From the NCBI GenBank assembly GCA_023415825.1, contig JAEZJF010000017.1:66585-130584 (forward strand): a DNA stretch of 64,000 bases, given 5' to 3'. A program made the translations under genes and the position numbers. Shown here piece after piece: positions 8,763 to 17,581 of this stretch (within the stretch, counting starts at the first letter, position 1; each line of letters begins with the position of its first letter). Source of the stretch: Bacillota bacterium (GTDB lineage Bacteria; Bacillota; Clostridia; DSM-8532). The notes under the pieces were generated by a model. It ran no database searches. It was not told the DNA's origin and saw nothing but the letters and a program-made list of their open reading frames with translations.

Positions 8763-9782
8763 CTATACCACCTCCGTCAAAGCAACTGACCCAGCCATAG
8801 GTATTTCTCCGTCAGCAATAATAATGTTTGCTGTGTCACCATTAACAAGAAGTCCAAAGTAGTCTTTAATTCCTGGAGTTGTCAATAAAAGGCTGCCTAT
8901 TCGAGCATAGCTTACGGTGTAAGCCTCAAACACTATGCTCCTCAAATATTGAGTAAATTCATCTGTAAATGAAGCTATAACCTCATCAATAGTTTTGGTA
9001 CCATCATGAGTAATATCTGCGGAGATATTTATTGTTTTTTCGGCAGGACTATCCACAGTAACTAATGCACCTATTGGTCTTACATTTTCTATATAATTCG
9101 CTACTGTCTGCTCAAGTGTTTCATCTACTTCCATATTATTGTCTACAATGAGCACTTTGACTGTTCCTGGCCCATTCCACATTGGGAATACCTTTGCATC
9201 TCCGACACCCGGAACAGCTAATGCCCATTGGACATAATTGTCTACATTTCCGGATGTGGAAGGAGCTTGTATTTGTGCATAAAGTCGAGCTCTTAAATTA
9301 TCATCAGTTTCCTCATCAGCCCCAGAAGTAATGATATCCGTTAAGGTTGCTGTGACCCCGGATACATTATCAATGTTTTCCAGGGAACCGCTATATGCAT
9401 TACCTATTTCTCCAGTTTGTTCACAAGTGGCGCTATAAACATTAAGCGATAACGAAGCGGTTATTTTATATGTTGTCCCATTAAGACCCCATCGAGTGCC
9501 TATATCCAGCACCCCAGTAGTCTCTATTTTTCTTACCGCGTATGTAGCTGCCTTTCTTGATATACCGTAGTCGTTGACAACCCTATCAAGATACTCACCA
9601 ACAGCAGTATCACCGGATACCAAGTCAATAAAGTTATTTAGATTAAAATATACTTCGGCTAATTTTAAAGCGCACGGAGCGAGAGCATCATAAATGATGC
9701 TGCCTTCTCTTTTATCAATATCGCTTGTAACTTGGCTTAGCATGTCATTCAATATATTCTCATACGTCATGTTTTCAAACAT
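8763..9782 (-). CDS. xkdT: baseplate J protein, XkdT-like
   Basis: A 339-residue protein of the baseplate J/gp47 family. Visible hallmarks are DKREGSIIYDALAP at the N terminus, YLDRVVNDYGISRKAAT, and the middle GADEETDDNLRARLYAQIQ followed by GNVDNYVQWALAVPGVGDAKV. It forms the wedge of the contractile baseplate. The start overlaps the upstream stop by one base. Confidence 0.92.
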   Translation of the reverse strand: MFENMTYENILNDMLSQVTSDIDKREGSIIYDALAPCALKLAEVYFNLNNFIDLVSGDTAVGEYLDRVVNDYGISRKAATYAVRKIETTGVLDIGTRWGLNGTTYKITASLSLNVYSATCEQTGEIGNAYSGSLENIDNVSGVTATLTDIITSGADEETDDNLRARLYAQIQAPSTSGNVDNYVQWALAVPGVGDAKVFPMWNGPGTVKVLIVDNNMEVDETLEQTVANYIENVRPIGALVTVDSPAEKTINISADITHDGTKTIDEVIASFTDEFTQYLRSIVFEAYTVSYARIGSLLLTTPGIKDYFGLLVNGDTANIIIADGEIPMAGSVALTEVV

Positions 9783-10177
9783 TAGAGATCAACCTCCTGC
9801 GAAATAGCAATGTTACCATAAATACTGGAAACACTAAATGTGCAAATCATGTTTTCACCGGTACTTCCAAAACTAAAATCATCGACGCCTGTAATTCGCT
9901 CATCCTGCAGAAGGCATTCCTGAATCCTACGTTTTAACTCAACTTTCACAAAGGTTGGATCTTTCCCAATAAGACTTCCAAGTTCAATTCCGTAATTAAA
10001 GCTATATATGGGGTACTCATACTTTTCAGTATTAAGTACCTTGTATATAACTTGTTGCAGTGCGTCTAAACTATCTGCGGTCCCTTGGATTTTGCCATTT
10101 GATATCCTGTATGTTTTCGTTGTTTCCAAGGCCTCTGTAATAGTTAAATTAAAGTCTATGGCCGAGCTGGGTATCAT
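9782..10177 (-). CDS. xkdS: baseplate wedge protein, XkdS-like (DUF2634, gp25 analogue)
   Basis: A 131-residue protein with TYRISNGKIQGTADSLDALQQ and KYEYPIYSFNYGIELGSLIGKD, the signature of the XkdS/DUF2634 family that takes the T4 gp25 role in PBSX-like baseplates. It overlaps its neighbours by 4 bases upstream and 1 base downstream. Confidence 0.88.
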   Translation of the reverse strand: MIPSSAIDFNLTITEALETTKTYRISNGKIQGTADSLDALQQVIYKVLNTEKYEYPIYSFNYGIELGSLIGKDPTFVKVELKRRIQECLLQDERITGVDDFSFGSTGENMICTFSVSSIYGNIAISQEVDL

Positions 10178-10488
10178 TTTCTCACATCCTCCACCTTGTA
10201 ATCATAGGTGTATCCGTCCTTGCTGAGCGTGATGGTGCAACCTTTTGTGACAAATTGTTTTCCTGCGATCTCTACAATATAAAACTCCTGACCTCCATGA
10301 TTGCGGATAAGTCTTACTCGATCGCCAACAGTTGCATAATTCTTCAGATCACCCTTTATAAGCTCCATTGGGATAGTAAGCTTATCACTTACCTTAATAC
10401 CACCTATAGCCACAGCACCAGCCATCAAGCATGAAAGCTTTGCGTTATTCAAGTAATTTTGGACTACTTCCTTTATTTCGTTTATCAT
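10174..10488 (-). CDS. xkdR: baseplate hub-associated protein, XkdR-like (DUF2577)
   Basis: A 104-residue protein in the XkdR position between the XkdQ- and XkdS-like genes. It shows the short beta-rich pattern of DUF2577 (LTIPMELIKGDLKNYATVGDRVRLIRN) and a C-terminal YTYDYKVEDV. Probably an OB-like spike-associated protein. ATGA overlaps on both sides. Confidence 0.82.
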   Translation of the reverse strand: MINEIKEVVQNYLNNAKLSCLMAGAVAIGGIKVSDKLTIPMELIKGDLKNYATVGDRVRLIRNHGGQEFYIVEIAGKQFVTKGCTITLSKDGYTYDYKVEDVRK

Positions 10489-11426
10489 GCCATCACCTCA
10501 ATGCTCATGGTGTGTATGGGGATATACTTATGGGTAATAGATCTGACAATCAATCTTTTATTAAGCTTAATATCATCTATCTGCCCATAAAAGCTAGATC
10601 CAGCCCTTACTCTTGTATCTCCCAGGCATTCTAAGCTAATTGATTCTGCTTCTCTGTTGTATAGTTTTAAGAGCATATCGGCTTTTGATTTAGCTTGGGA
10701 AGCATTTGTGTTTTTATCTGAGACCTCAAAATACTGCAGAAGGCCATAGGTTGCGATAGATCCATTGTCTTTCGATATAACTTCTATTTTCCCGGTAGAT
10801 TCATTGCCATAGGCCAGTTTTATTTGATTATAAAAGTCTTCATCAATAGACCTTTCATACTGATAATCATAAGCAAGGCTATCATCCCCAAGTATCAAAT
10901 CAAGCTTAAGCTCATCCAAATTCCGGACTGAAAGACCACCAAATTCATCTCTTAAGGCATACCATTTACCTGTATTTGTAAGAGTATCACTTATACTTGT
11001 ATAAATTATGTCCAACCAGGTTTTATCGTCATGAATACTTATAGGAAGCATGTAAGATGTATCAGTTAAATGGCCTTTTCTCAATCTGAAATAATTTGAC
11101 ATTTTAGATGCGAGCGTTGTTATCGTGTCATTTTTTACGACAATAGTATCCTTGGCCTTGCAGTATCTGAGTTGATCATAGGCAGTAGCACTTATCTCTT
11201 TTCCTTTATCGCCGCTGAATTTAAACACATAGCCATAAAAGATATCTGTATTGTTGAACTTAAATCTGATAATACTCCCATTCTTTATAACTAAATCATC
11301 GTTAATGTAGGAAAATTCAAGCTTGCCACATCCATTATTTAAAACATCATTATAAGATACCTTGGTAACCAATTCACTGATCTCAAACACTTTACCATCT
11401 ACCTGGACAGCAAATTCCATGCTCAT
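10485..11426 (-). CDS. xkdQ: tail hub protein, XkdQ-like (late control D / gp27 family)
   Basis: A 313-residue protein of the XkdQ hub family: FEISELVTKVSYNDVLNNG at the N terminus, IDEDFYNQIKLAYGNESTGK in the middle and a VRAGSSFYGQIDDIKLNK C-terminal part. It forms the central hub through which the tail tube connects to the baseplate. The start at 11426 is chosen because its ATG overlaps the stop of the LysM gene (ATGA), matching the rest of the operon; an ATG 21 bases upstream lies inside that gene. Confidence 0.85.
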   Translation of the reverse strand: MSMEFAVQVDGKVFEISELVTKVSYNDVLNNGCGKLEFSYINDDLVIKNGSIIRFKFNNTDIFYGYVFKFSGDKGKEISATAYDQLRYCKAKDTIVVKNDTITTLASKMSNYFRLRKGHLTDTSYMLPISIHDDKTWLDIIYTSISDTLTNTGKWYALRDEFGGLSVRNLDELKLDLILGDDSLAYDYQYERSIDEDFYNQIKLAYGNESTGKIEVISKDNGSIATYGLLQYFEVSDKNTNASQAKSKADMLLKLYNREAESISLECLGDTRVRAGSSFYGQIDDIKLNKRLIVRSITHKYIPIHTMSIEVMA

Positions 11427-12091
11427 GCCGGGATCACCAACTTCCAACCCGGATAGATCAGTGACGGATTCTTAATTATCTCCTTATTTGCATTTACAAT
11501 TTTCATGTATTTTGATCCATCACCATAATGTTGCTTTGCAATTTTGTATAAGCTGTCCCCAGCCTTAACAATATAGTGACCATTGCTCTTTGGGCTTGTA
11601 GTAGCTACTGGAGCCTCTTTTTTTACCACCAGTGATTGATCTGGCTGAGATAACACGGTGACAACGGCCATTTTTTTCCCATATTCCTTAAACTCCAATA
11701 ATGAAAAATTAATGTATTTGTCTCCCTCTTCTCCGGCTTTTTCCACGATACTGCAGCCCTCAATTAGAACCAAAGTATTTATATCTTCGCCAATTCCGTT
11801 ACTAGCTATAAACCTTACCGGGGTTCGGCTATGCCGCCAATTTTGAAACAAATTAATATAATAATCAGCATCCTTGAATCCGCTTGATGTCTCTGAATAA
11901 TGCATAGCTACATGTGGAAATTCACATTCAAAGCTGAACTCTTTTAATTCCATATGAGTCGGAATTGCAACCTGGCCGGTCTTTAGTATTTCATACTTTT
12001 CAATAGCCTGAGAGCTGCTTGTTTCAATCTGCTCCGGATTGACCGGGAGCCTATACGTTATATTATCTTTATCAAAAAATATCGCATACAT
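11423..12091 (-). CDS. xkdP: LysM-domain tail protein, XkdP-like
   Basis: A 222-residue protein with a C-terminal LysM domain (GHYIVKAGDSLYKIAKQHYG ... PSLIYPGWKLVIPA). This is the XkdP/gp53-like peptidoglycan-binding protein that lies between tape measure and hub in PBSX-type phages. It probably anchors the baseplate-tube complex and helps local wall penetration. One-base overlap with the tape measure stop. Confidence 0.88.
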   Translation of the reverse strand: MYAIFFDKDNITYRLPVNPEQIETSSSQAIEKYEILKTGQVAIPTHMELKEFSFECEFPHVAMHYSETSSGFKDADYYINLFQNWRHSRTPVRFIASNGIGEDINTLVLIEGCSIVEKAGEEGDKYINFSLLEFKEYGKKMAVVTVLSQPDQSLVVKKEAPVATTSPKSNGHYIVKAGDSLYKIAKQHYGDGSKYMKIVNANKEIIKNPSLIYPGWKLVIPA

Positions 12092-13998
12092 TACGCATAG
12101 ACCCCCTCGCTTGAAGTAGCAATTTCTTCACGCATAATTTGTTCAATCCTACCTTTAATGGCATCAACATCAGCAGTTTCTCTAATATCACCAAATACAA
12201 ATTTAACCTGAGGAGCAAGAGTATTGTTCGCTACTTTTGCAATGTAGTCACGTTCAGCAATGTCACGAAGGTACTGCAGATCTTCATCAGCCATATCGAC
12301 TTTAACTGCTTCGTTTGATCTAGTTCCTTGAACTGCTAAAGGATCATCTACCTTTATATTAGCACCCGATATATTTGCACCTGATGTATTAGCGCCTGAT
12401 ATATCTTCACCCGTCATATTAAGCATATTTCCGATTTTCCCAGCTATATCTTGGACACCATCAACAGCCAACGATCCTAGCGCTTTCCCAAGGCCATAAC
12501 CAAAATTGACTGAGTTCGTGATGTCCATCAACTCATTTTTAGTATACTCTCTGTAGTTCTCAGGTTTATCTCCTAACCAATCATTCATGGTGTTTTTTAG
12601 GTTTTGAAGTCCATCGGCCATTTTAGACCCTAATACATTATCAATAGCCTGTGCAATTGACTGCACAAGGTTAAGTACAGTAGTTGCAAGGTCTACAAAG
12701 AGCTTCTTAATACTGTAAACCGGATCATTAAAGACGTTCGCAAAAAATTCAGAAAAACTAAAAAGGATGTTAGTGAAGGTGAGAAGGATATTATATATGA
12801 AAGCAAACAGGCCTCCAAATATTCCGCCTACAACACCAATCACCTCAATAACCGTATCCCCGAACTTAATTATTGCATAGAGAAGCAAACCTATAACTGC
12901 TCCAATGAGCAGGATGGGCATGTTCGCCATAGCCCAGGCTGCTGCTTGAGCTAATATAGGTGGAACCATCGACCAGAGTTTGCTTATTAACATCGGGATC
13001 TGAGTAACACCCCACAATAGCAGTGCGGCTCCTATTGCCACAAGAATAGGTTCTATAGTAGGCCAAAAATAAGAAATTAAGCTTATAACTTCTCCTATTG
13101 TACTTATTATGATGTTGAGCGCAAAAGCAATTAGGTTTAAACCATTAGTAAACCCTTCAATGAAAGCGGCTATTTCAGGTAAACTCAAAACGGAGCTTAT
13201 GCTATCAATTACAGGAGAAAAAGCTTTTAGTGCCCCATTTTGGATTTCATTCCATACATCTCCAAATGTTTTTGGCATGGTCTCAAATTGAGTATTGATT
13301 TCTTTACTCATAGAAAACATAGCATTTTTAATGATTTCGGAAGTAATCAAACCATCAGCAGACATCTCTTTTAGTTCACCCTTACTCTTGCCGGTATACA
13401 AAGAAATTGCTTCAGCAACCATTGGTGCGTTTTCCATGATGGATTCAAACTCATTACCCTGAAGTTTTCCAGCAGCCATGATCTGAGTCAATTGCGATAA
13501 AGCTGAAGATTGCTCAGCCTGGTCAGCCCCGCCGGTCTTAATGGATTTCTGAATCAACTCTGTAAATCCTATTAGTTCATCGTTAGAATTGAAGGTACCA
13601 CCAGCAAGTAAGCCCATTTTTGATACAGCAGAAGCCGTATCATTGTAGGTCCCTCTTGATCGCTTTGCTGATGCAAATATTTTTTCCTGAAGTTCTGGTT
13701 GCGTTTGACTCCCATCGTTGATAAGATCAAGTTTCGCTCCTATATTGATGTATTCGTCTGAAATAGCCATGCCTTTTTGAGCTGCCTTTAGTAAATTAGT
13801 AGTACTTAAGTACTTCCCCAATCCAGCACTTGCCTTATTAGCGCTTACCCCGGTTGCTTCAAGTTTTTTATTGAATTTATCGGTAGATCCGCTTGCATTT
13901 AGAATTTTATTTACCGCCTCGGCAGTCTTACGTTTTATTTTATCGATGGTGGTAGAATAACCACCCAAGAATATAGACATTGCCTTTGATAGAGTCAT
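12091..13998 (-). CDS. xkdO: tail tape measure protein, XkdO-like
   Basis: A 635-residue tape measure. Residues about 75-245 form the tape-measure N-terminal domain (KRSRGTYNDTASAVSKMG, GNEFESIMENAPMVAEAI). Two long hydrophobic blocks follow (about residues 285-430) and then short repeats of an SGAN unit near residue 540. It is shorter than the 1300-residue PBSX protein; at roughly 0.15 nm per residue this implies a tail near 95 nm. The ATG overlaps the stop of the frameshift extension of the tail chaperone, the classic gpG-gpGT-tape order. No disruption is visible. Confidence 0.9.
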   Translation of the reverse strand: MTLSKAMSIFLGGYSTTIDKIKRKTAEAVNKILNASGSTDKFNKKLEATGVSANKASAGLGKYLSTTNLLKAAQKGMAISDEYINIGAKLDLINDGSQTQPELQEKIFASAKRSRGTYNDTASAVSKMGLLAGGTFNSNDELIGFTELIQKSIKTGGADQAEQSSALSQLTQIMAAGKLQGNEFESIMENAPMVAEAISLYTGKSKGELKEMSADGLITSEIIKNAMFSMSKEINTQFETMPKTFGDVWNEIQNGALKAFSPVIDSISSVLSLPEIAAFIEGFTNGLNLIAFALNIIISTIGEVISLISYFWPTIEPILVAIGAALLLWGVTQIPMLISKLWSMVPPILAQAAAWAMANMPILLIGAVIGLLLYAIIKFGDTVIEVIGVVGGIFGGLFAFIYNILLTFTNILFSFSEFFANVFNDPVYSIKKLFVDLATTVLNLVQSIAQAIDNVLGSKMADGLQNLKNTMNDWLGDKPENYREYTKNELMDITNSVNFGYGLGKALGSLAVDGVQDIAGKIGNMLNMTGEDISGANTSGANISGANIKVDDPLAVQGTRSNEAVKVDMADEDLQYLRDIAERDYIAKVANNTLAPQVKFVFGDIRETADVDAIKGRIEQIMREEIATSSEGVYA

Positions 13999-14192
13999 TA
14001 TCTTCTTCTACCACCCTTCCTTGGTATACTTTTAGGGACACGTCTTTTTTCATCTTCAATCCTTAACTGGATACTGCCATAAACAAAAGCTTTTTCCCTC
14101 TCGCTCATAGCATCAAGAACAGAAGGAAGAATGCGAAGTTTTTGCAATGCAAAGTGTGCAAGATTGAGCTCTGCATCACCTTGCTTTATGAG
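13998..14192 (-). CDS. -1 frameshift extension of the tail assembly chaperone (64 codons)
   Basis: A 64-codon frame without its own start, lying in the -1 frame relative to the XkdN-like gene. Its sequence begins LIKQGDAELNLAHFALQKL and ends PRKGGRRR; its TAA overlaps the tape-measure ATG. It is entered through the slippery heptamer A AAA AAC at 14198-14192, immediately before the XkdN stop. This is the gpGT-type product of long-tailed phages (established for many dsDNA phages). Charged, Arg-rich C terminus. Confidence 0.8.
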   Translation of the reverse strand, partial: LIKQGDAELNLAHFALQKLRILPSVLDAMSEREKAFVYGSIQLRIEDEKRRVPKSIPRKGGRRR

Positions 14193-14587
14193 TTTTTTAC
14201 TTCTTCGATGTCCTCGTTAATGTCTGAATCAAGTCCACTCAGTTCTTGTACCACCTGCGAAAGTTCAGCAAATTCACCAACAAGCAACATATTCTTTAAT
14301 ACCTCTGATTCACCAAGTCCATAGATCTTTTGAAGCTCAGCATCAGCAAGGTTAGGGAATACTACCGCGCTTGCAGTCAAGGCTTGAACATACTCTGTAC
14401 GATTAAATGTTTCCTGCCCTTTTTTATCCCTCTTGGTGCACTTTTTAATGAGCTGCTCATTTTCCTTTTGTGTGATAGGCCGGATGATAAAAGGAACCGG
14501 CTTTCCATTCTCCATAAAACGGTTGGAAACAATTACCTCCTTGTTTTCGACCTGAATTGGGTTTAAAAATGCTTTTAAAGAACTCAT
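14186..14587 (-). CDS. xkdN: tail assembly chaperone, XkdN-like (gpG analogue)
   Basis: A 133-residue protein with FLNPIQVENKEVIVSNRF at the N terminus and KENEQLIKKCTKRDKKGQ, as in the XkdN tail assembly chaperones that coat the tape measure during tail building. The last three sense codons and the stop contain an A AAA AAC slippery site, so a minority of ribosomes should extend it by 64 residues. A strong terminator lies just upstream. Confidence 0.85.
   Translation of the reverse strand: MSSLKAFLNPIQVENKEVIVSNRFMENGKPVPFIIRPITQKENEQLIKKCTKRDKKGQETFNRTEYVQALTASAVVFPNLADAELQKIYGLGESEVLKNMLLVGEFAELSQVVQELSGLDSDINEDIEEVKNS
14192..14198 (-). promoter_or_regulatory. programmed -1 ribosomal frameshift site, A AAA AAC
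   Basis: On the minus strand the zero-frame codons AAA AAC follow an A, giving the canonical X XXY YYZ heptamer. Only two codons (TCA TAA) remain before the zero-frame stop. Moving back one base opens a 64-codon frame whose stop overlaps the tape-measure start. Position and arrangement match the conserved G/GT frameshift in tail-assembly genes. Confidence 0.8.
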
Positions 14588-14601
14588 ATAATTTTCCTCC
14601 T

Positions 14602-14630
14602 AAAAAAGGAGTAGGTTTTTTACCTACTCC
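14602..14630 (-). terminator. intrinsic terminator between tail tube and tail chaperone genes
   Basis: Directly after the XkdM stop, the minus strand carries a 9-bp perfect stem (GGAGTAGGT and its complement), a 5-base A loop and six T residues. It would stop much of the transcription leaving the abundant sheath and tube genes and lower output of chaperone and tape measure. Confidence 0.8.
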
Positions 14631-15107
14631 CTATCTGTAATTCTCCGGTAAATCGAAATAACTTAGACCCTCAATATCATCAAAAGTAAAGTCAGTATCG
14701 ACAGTAATAGGATCATCCGAGCCGTCATCCAGTGAAGCAACAGGGATAGTATTCAAAATTACATTCAAAAGGACCACGTCCTGCTTTCCAACTGTAGATG
14801 CCGGATCTTCATTCATAACCTGTAGCTTGATACCTGACCTGTTTCCTGTTTTGAGATACTCAAGTGCCTGTTTGAGGACAGCACTATTCATAAAGTACAT
14901 GGTAAGAGATCCAGTACCCTCAGCGCCAACCACCTTGTGCTGTGTCATCCTGCGACCCATCATACGCTTAGCAGCGACTACCAAATCCAACTGTGCTTTT
15001 ATACTTGAGACCTCAAACAATTCCCTATTTACGCCGTTAATCGTAATAAATGCTTTACCCTCATGCCCGGAAATTGTATCGGCTAATCTTGTATAATTAT
15101 CTGACAT
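14631..15107 (-). CDS. xkdM: phage tail tube protein, XkdM-like
   Basis: A 158-residue protein with SGHEGKAFITINGVNRELFE near the start and RMMGRRMTQHKVVGAEGTGS, the hallmarks of XkdM tail-tube proteins of PBSX-like contractile tails. It forms the rigid inner tube. Nineteen bases separate it from the sheath gene. No disruption. Confidence 0.9.
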   Translation of the reverse strand: MSDNYTRLADTISGHEGKAFITINGVNRELFEVSSIKAQLDLVVAAKRMMGRRMTQHKVVGAEGTGSLTMYFMNSAVLKQALEYLKTGNRSGIKLQVMNEDPASTVGKQDVVLLNVILNTIPVASLDDGSDDPITVDTDFTFDDIEGLSYFDLPENYR

Positions 15108-15126
15108 AGTATTTTAGCCCTCCTTT

Positions 15127-16176
15127 CTATGATAATGCGACAGTGATGTAAATCTTTTCAACACTGTCCACAGGCTGTATGTAACAATCAACCACTACTG
15201 CATCAGATGCCGTTCCCTTTGTTATAACCACATCCTCGGCAGCAAAATTCTGTATGGCAGCAAGCCTCTGGAGCTCTCCAAAGTATTCAATCATGGTCGC
15301 TCTGAGTAAGGACCTACCATCCGCATTGTTATTTATCTTTCCGACATAGTTACTCTCGAAAATCTTAACAATGTCATTATTGATGCTATCAATGGTGCGA
15401 ATCACACGATTCTTTTTAAGCTGCGCACCTTTATCAACGGTCGTCGTAGTCAGGGAGTTGATGTCATATACAACTGTGACGTTTTGTGCAGAGTCAACTT
15501 TAAAGATGAACTCGCCACCAGTGATTGCGGCTTCCATCTCTGTTTTTGTCATTCTAGGTACAACGTCAACCGCACTAACATATTTTCTGCCGGTATTAGA
15601 TTGATTAACATTTGCACCTGCCGTAACTCCTCCCACCCAGGCTGTAGCTTGTGCAGCTGTAAGAGTCGTACCATCAGACAGTTCTACACCCTGAGTAACA
15701 TTAATAATTGCTTCACTGTCAGCTACTTCATTAGCAAGCACTCCCTGTACTTTAACACCTTCGTCATGTCGCATTGCATTGATCCATGATGCAATCGTAG
15801 GTTTAATAGCATCATAGGTTACGCCATCATAGGGGTAAACTAAAACATCAAATTCTATGGTCTTAAGAGCTGCTAATGCTGTTTCAATATCGGCGGCCAC
15901 GTGTGCAGCCGTACCCAAATTGTAAATGATTACAGTCCGAGCTCCCTTCAAAGCCTCGTTAACAAGTAACTTGTCAGCTGCGGTAACACCCTCGGGGTAT
16001 TGGCTTGTGTCTGTTGCTGTTATCATGTACATTTTCCCCGCTGCGCCTACGCTCATTTCCTGCAATAATACAACTGTACCCCTATCACCTGGGGTAATAG
16101 AGAGTGGGGCATTAGTTAGAAAATTAATATAGGCACCAGGGATAATTTTATTCTGACTGATCCATGTTCCTGGCAT
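15127..16176 (-). CDS. xkdK: contractile tail sheath protein, XkdK-like
   Basis: A 349-residue tail sheath: MPGTWISQNKIIPGAYINF at the N terminus, GDRGTVVLLQEMS, and TAWVGGVTAGANVNQSN in the middle. Family members are 340-470 residues. Presence of an intact sheath makes this a contractile (myovirus or R-type tailocin) tail. A good GAGAA-type site precedes the ATG. Confidence 0.93.
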   Translation of the reverse strand: MPGTWISQNKIIPGAYINFLTNAPLSITPGDRGTVVLLQEMSVGAAGKMYMITATDTSQYPEGVTAADKLLVNEALKGARTVIIYNLGTAAHVAADIETALAALKTIEFDVLVYPYDGVTYDAIKPTIASWINAMRHDEGVKVQGVLANEVADSEAIINVTQGVELSDGTTLTAAQATAWVGGVTAGANVNQSNTGRKYVSAVDVVPRMTKTEMEAAITGGEFIFKVDSAQNVTVVYDINSLTTTTVDKGAQLKKNRVIRTIDSINNDIVKIFESNYVGKINNNADGRSLLRATMIEYFGELQRLAAIQNFAAEDVVITKGTASDAVVVDCYIQPVDSVEKIYITVALS

Positions 16177-16193
16177 ATTCTCACCTTTCTTCT

Positions 16194-16604
16194 TTAAATA
16201 TTTGTATTAGTTTCTTGCTGCTGCATAAGAATAGCGTTTTCAGTCTTAATTTCCGATACTCTTATAGCAAAGGTAATGTGCAGTATGTTATCTGTAATCC
16301 GGGTTTTTAAATTATGAACTCTGTAGGTTTCTATCAGGTCAAAAGCCCTCGACAGATCAATCATGACCTTTTGACAGTCAGCTCTAAGTTCTGTTACTTC
16401 AGAGTTTGAGAAGTAGGTAACATCGAATGTCATCAAGCTTTTATACTTGCTATTTAACCTTTTACTGTAATCTTGCTCTAGAAGTTGAATAAGAAAAGAA
16501 GGTCTATTATAGTTTTGAGGGATCTCTTCATCATATACAGTGTATCCTGCCGGATACACATCCAACAGCTTATTGGCAATTGCTTGCTTTACGCTATTTA
16601 TCAT
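16194..16604 (-). CDS. tail terminator/completion protein, XkdJ-position (DUF6838-like)
   Basis: A 136-residue protein just upstream of the sheath gene. The pattern INSVKQAIANKLLDVYP ... VYDEEIPQNYNRPSFLIQLL and the later TYFSNSEVTELRADC is that of the short proteins at the XkdJ position, thought to cap or terminate the tail at the head end. It is the last gene on the head side without visible damage; in front of it the capsid relic begins. Confidence 0.75.
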   Translation of the reverse strand: MINSVKQAIANKLLDVYPAGYTVYDEEIPQNYNRPSFLIQLLEQDYSKRLNSKYKSLMTFDVTYFSNSEVTELRADCQKVMIDLSRAFDLIETYRVHNLKTRITDNILHITFAIRVSEIKTENAILMQQQETNTNI

Positions 16605-16692
16605 GTTCTCTGTTCACCCTTTCAACCTCTTTTTTGATTACATAAAGATTAAATACTGCTGGTATTATTACATCTGCTATTCTTGTTGGCAT
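16594..16692 (-). pseudogene. major capsid protein relic fused to a head-tail connector end
   Basis: A 32-codon frame with its own AGAGG site. The first 19 residues, MPTRIADVIIPAVFNLYVI, match the N terminus usual for major capsid proteins that follow a GP20-type scaffold. The remaining KKEVERVNREHDK runs into the next gene and looks like the end of a different protein, most likely the connector that normally precedes the XkdJ position. About 300 capsid residues and one or two connector genes appear to have been removed by an internal deletion. Confidence 0.6.
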
Positions 16693-16732
16693 AATAAATT
16701 ACCTCTTCTTTCTTTATAATTTTGATTGATAG

Positions 16733-17343
16733 CTACACACTTGCTTTTAACTGTGCTACAAGTTCAGGATTCTCTTTAAGAATCTTCCCCTACTCGATTA
16801 GATTGAGATGTTCTCTACTCCAAGGATTCTTCGTACCGAAGGAGCGCCTCCTTTGGGGTCTCTTCCTGCTATAGGTAGGGTAAATAGATCCTTGTATTGC
16901 TCCTTGAGCGATGTAAGCTGTTCGTCAATACCTGAAACAGTTCCATCATCTGCAACCGATAATTTTGCTTTATCAAATTTGTTCATCAGGAGTTCAGGGT
17001 ATTTAGTATTAGTTAGCTTAGCCTGGATTGCATAGTTAATGGCCATATCTTTTAACTTTGCCTCATAGGTTTCTTTTATGGTTTTATTGACTTCCTGAAG
17101 GTCTTTGATAGTTTTTTCAAGATCATCGCTGCCTTTTAATTTGTCCTGAAGATCCTTGAGTTGTTTATCTCGGTTCTTTATCTGCTGTTCCAGGTCTTTC
17201 TTGGTACCATTAAGTACGTTAAAATCACTCTTTGGTACCGCATTTTTGGGAAATTCTGTTTTAATCGCGGCTACTAGTCCGTCAATATCAAGAACCCCGT
17301 CTTGTATTGTTGCCTTTTCAAGCAAGGCTTTCAACCAATTCAT
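16733..17343 (-). pseudogene. phage scaffold protein (GP20-like), frameshifted and with premature stop
   Basis: The open part gives 181 residues beginning MNWLKALLEKATIQDGVLD, with a long coiled coil (residues about 45-100), as in GP20-type scaffolds. The zero frame ends GVENISI at 16798. The expected family ending is found in another frame directly after PSV: TKNPWSREHLNLIE, an in-frame TAG, then GKILKENPELVAQLKASV and a natural stop at 16733. One base has been lost near 16826 and one CAG has become TAG, so the C-terminal capsid-interacting helix is gone. Confidence 0.8.
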
Positions 17344-17581
17344 AATTAACTTCCTCCATAGATTTTTATTCCCGCTCTCCGGGTATTGGGATATAGCCGT
17401 TTTATTCTCTCGGCATGAGTGCTAATTTTAGGCAATAAAATAAGGCATATCGCTATGCCGAACTTTTGATATTTTTATAAGAGACTTAGCATTTTGTAGA
17501 GAGGAGAACAATCAAGACTGTAATAAAATGTCGAAATTATTCCGTAAAACTTGATGCAGGCCTCTCACAAGTTCTTCTGTT
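17344..17581 (-). other. composite remnant DNA between scaffold and portal genes
   Basis: No intact gene. On the minus strand, short open stretches remain: one of about 23 codons after the portal stop (KTEELVRGLHQVLRN) and one of about 40 codons ending RRAGIKIYGGS just before the scaffold ribosome binding site. In phages of this type the minor head protein gene lies here; these could be its ends, but I cannot prove it. Confidence 0.4.

Noticed and set aside
16733..16800. Stop-codon readthrough (selenocysteine or pyrrolysine) in the scaffold gene
   Set aside because: A frameshift comes before the TAG and no recoding element is seen; simple decay explains both.
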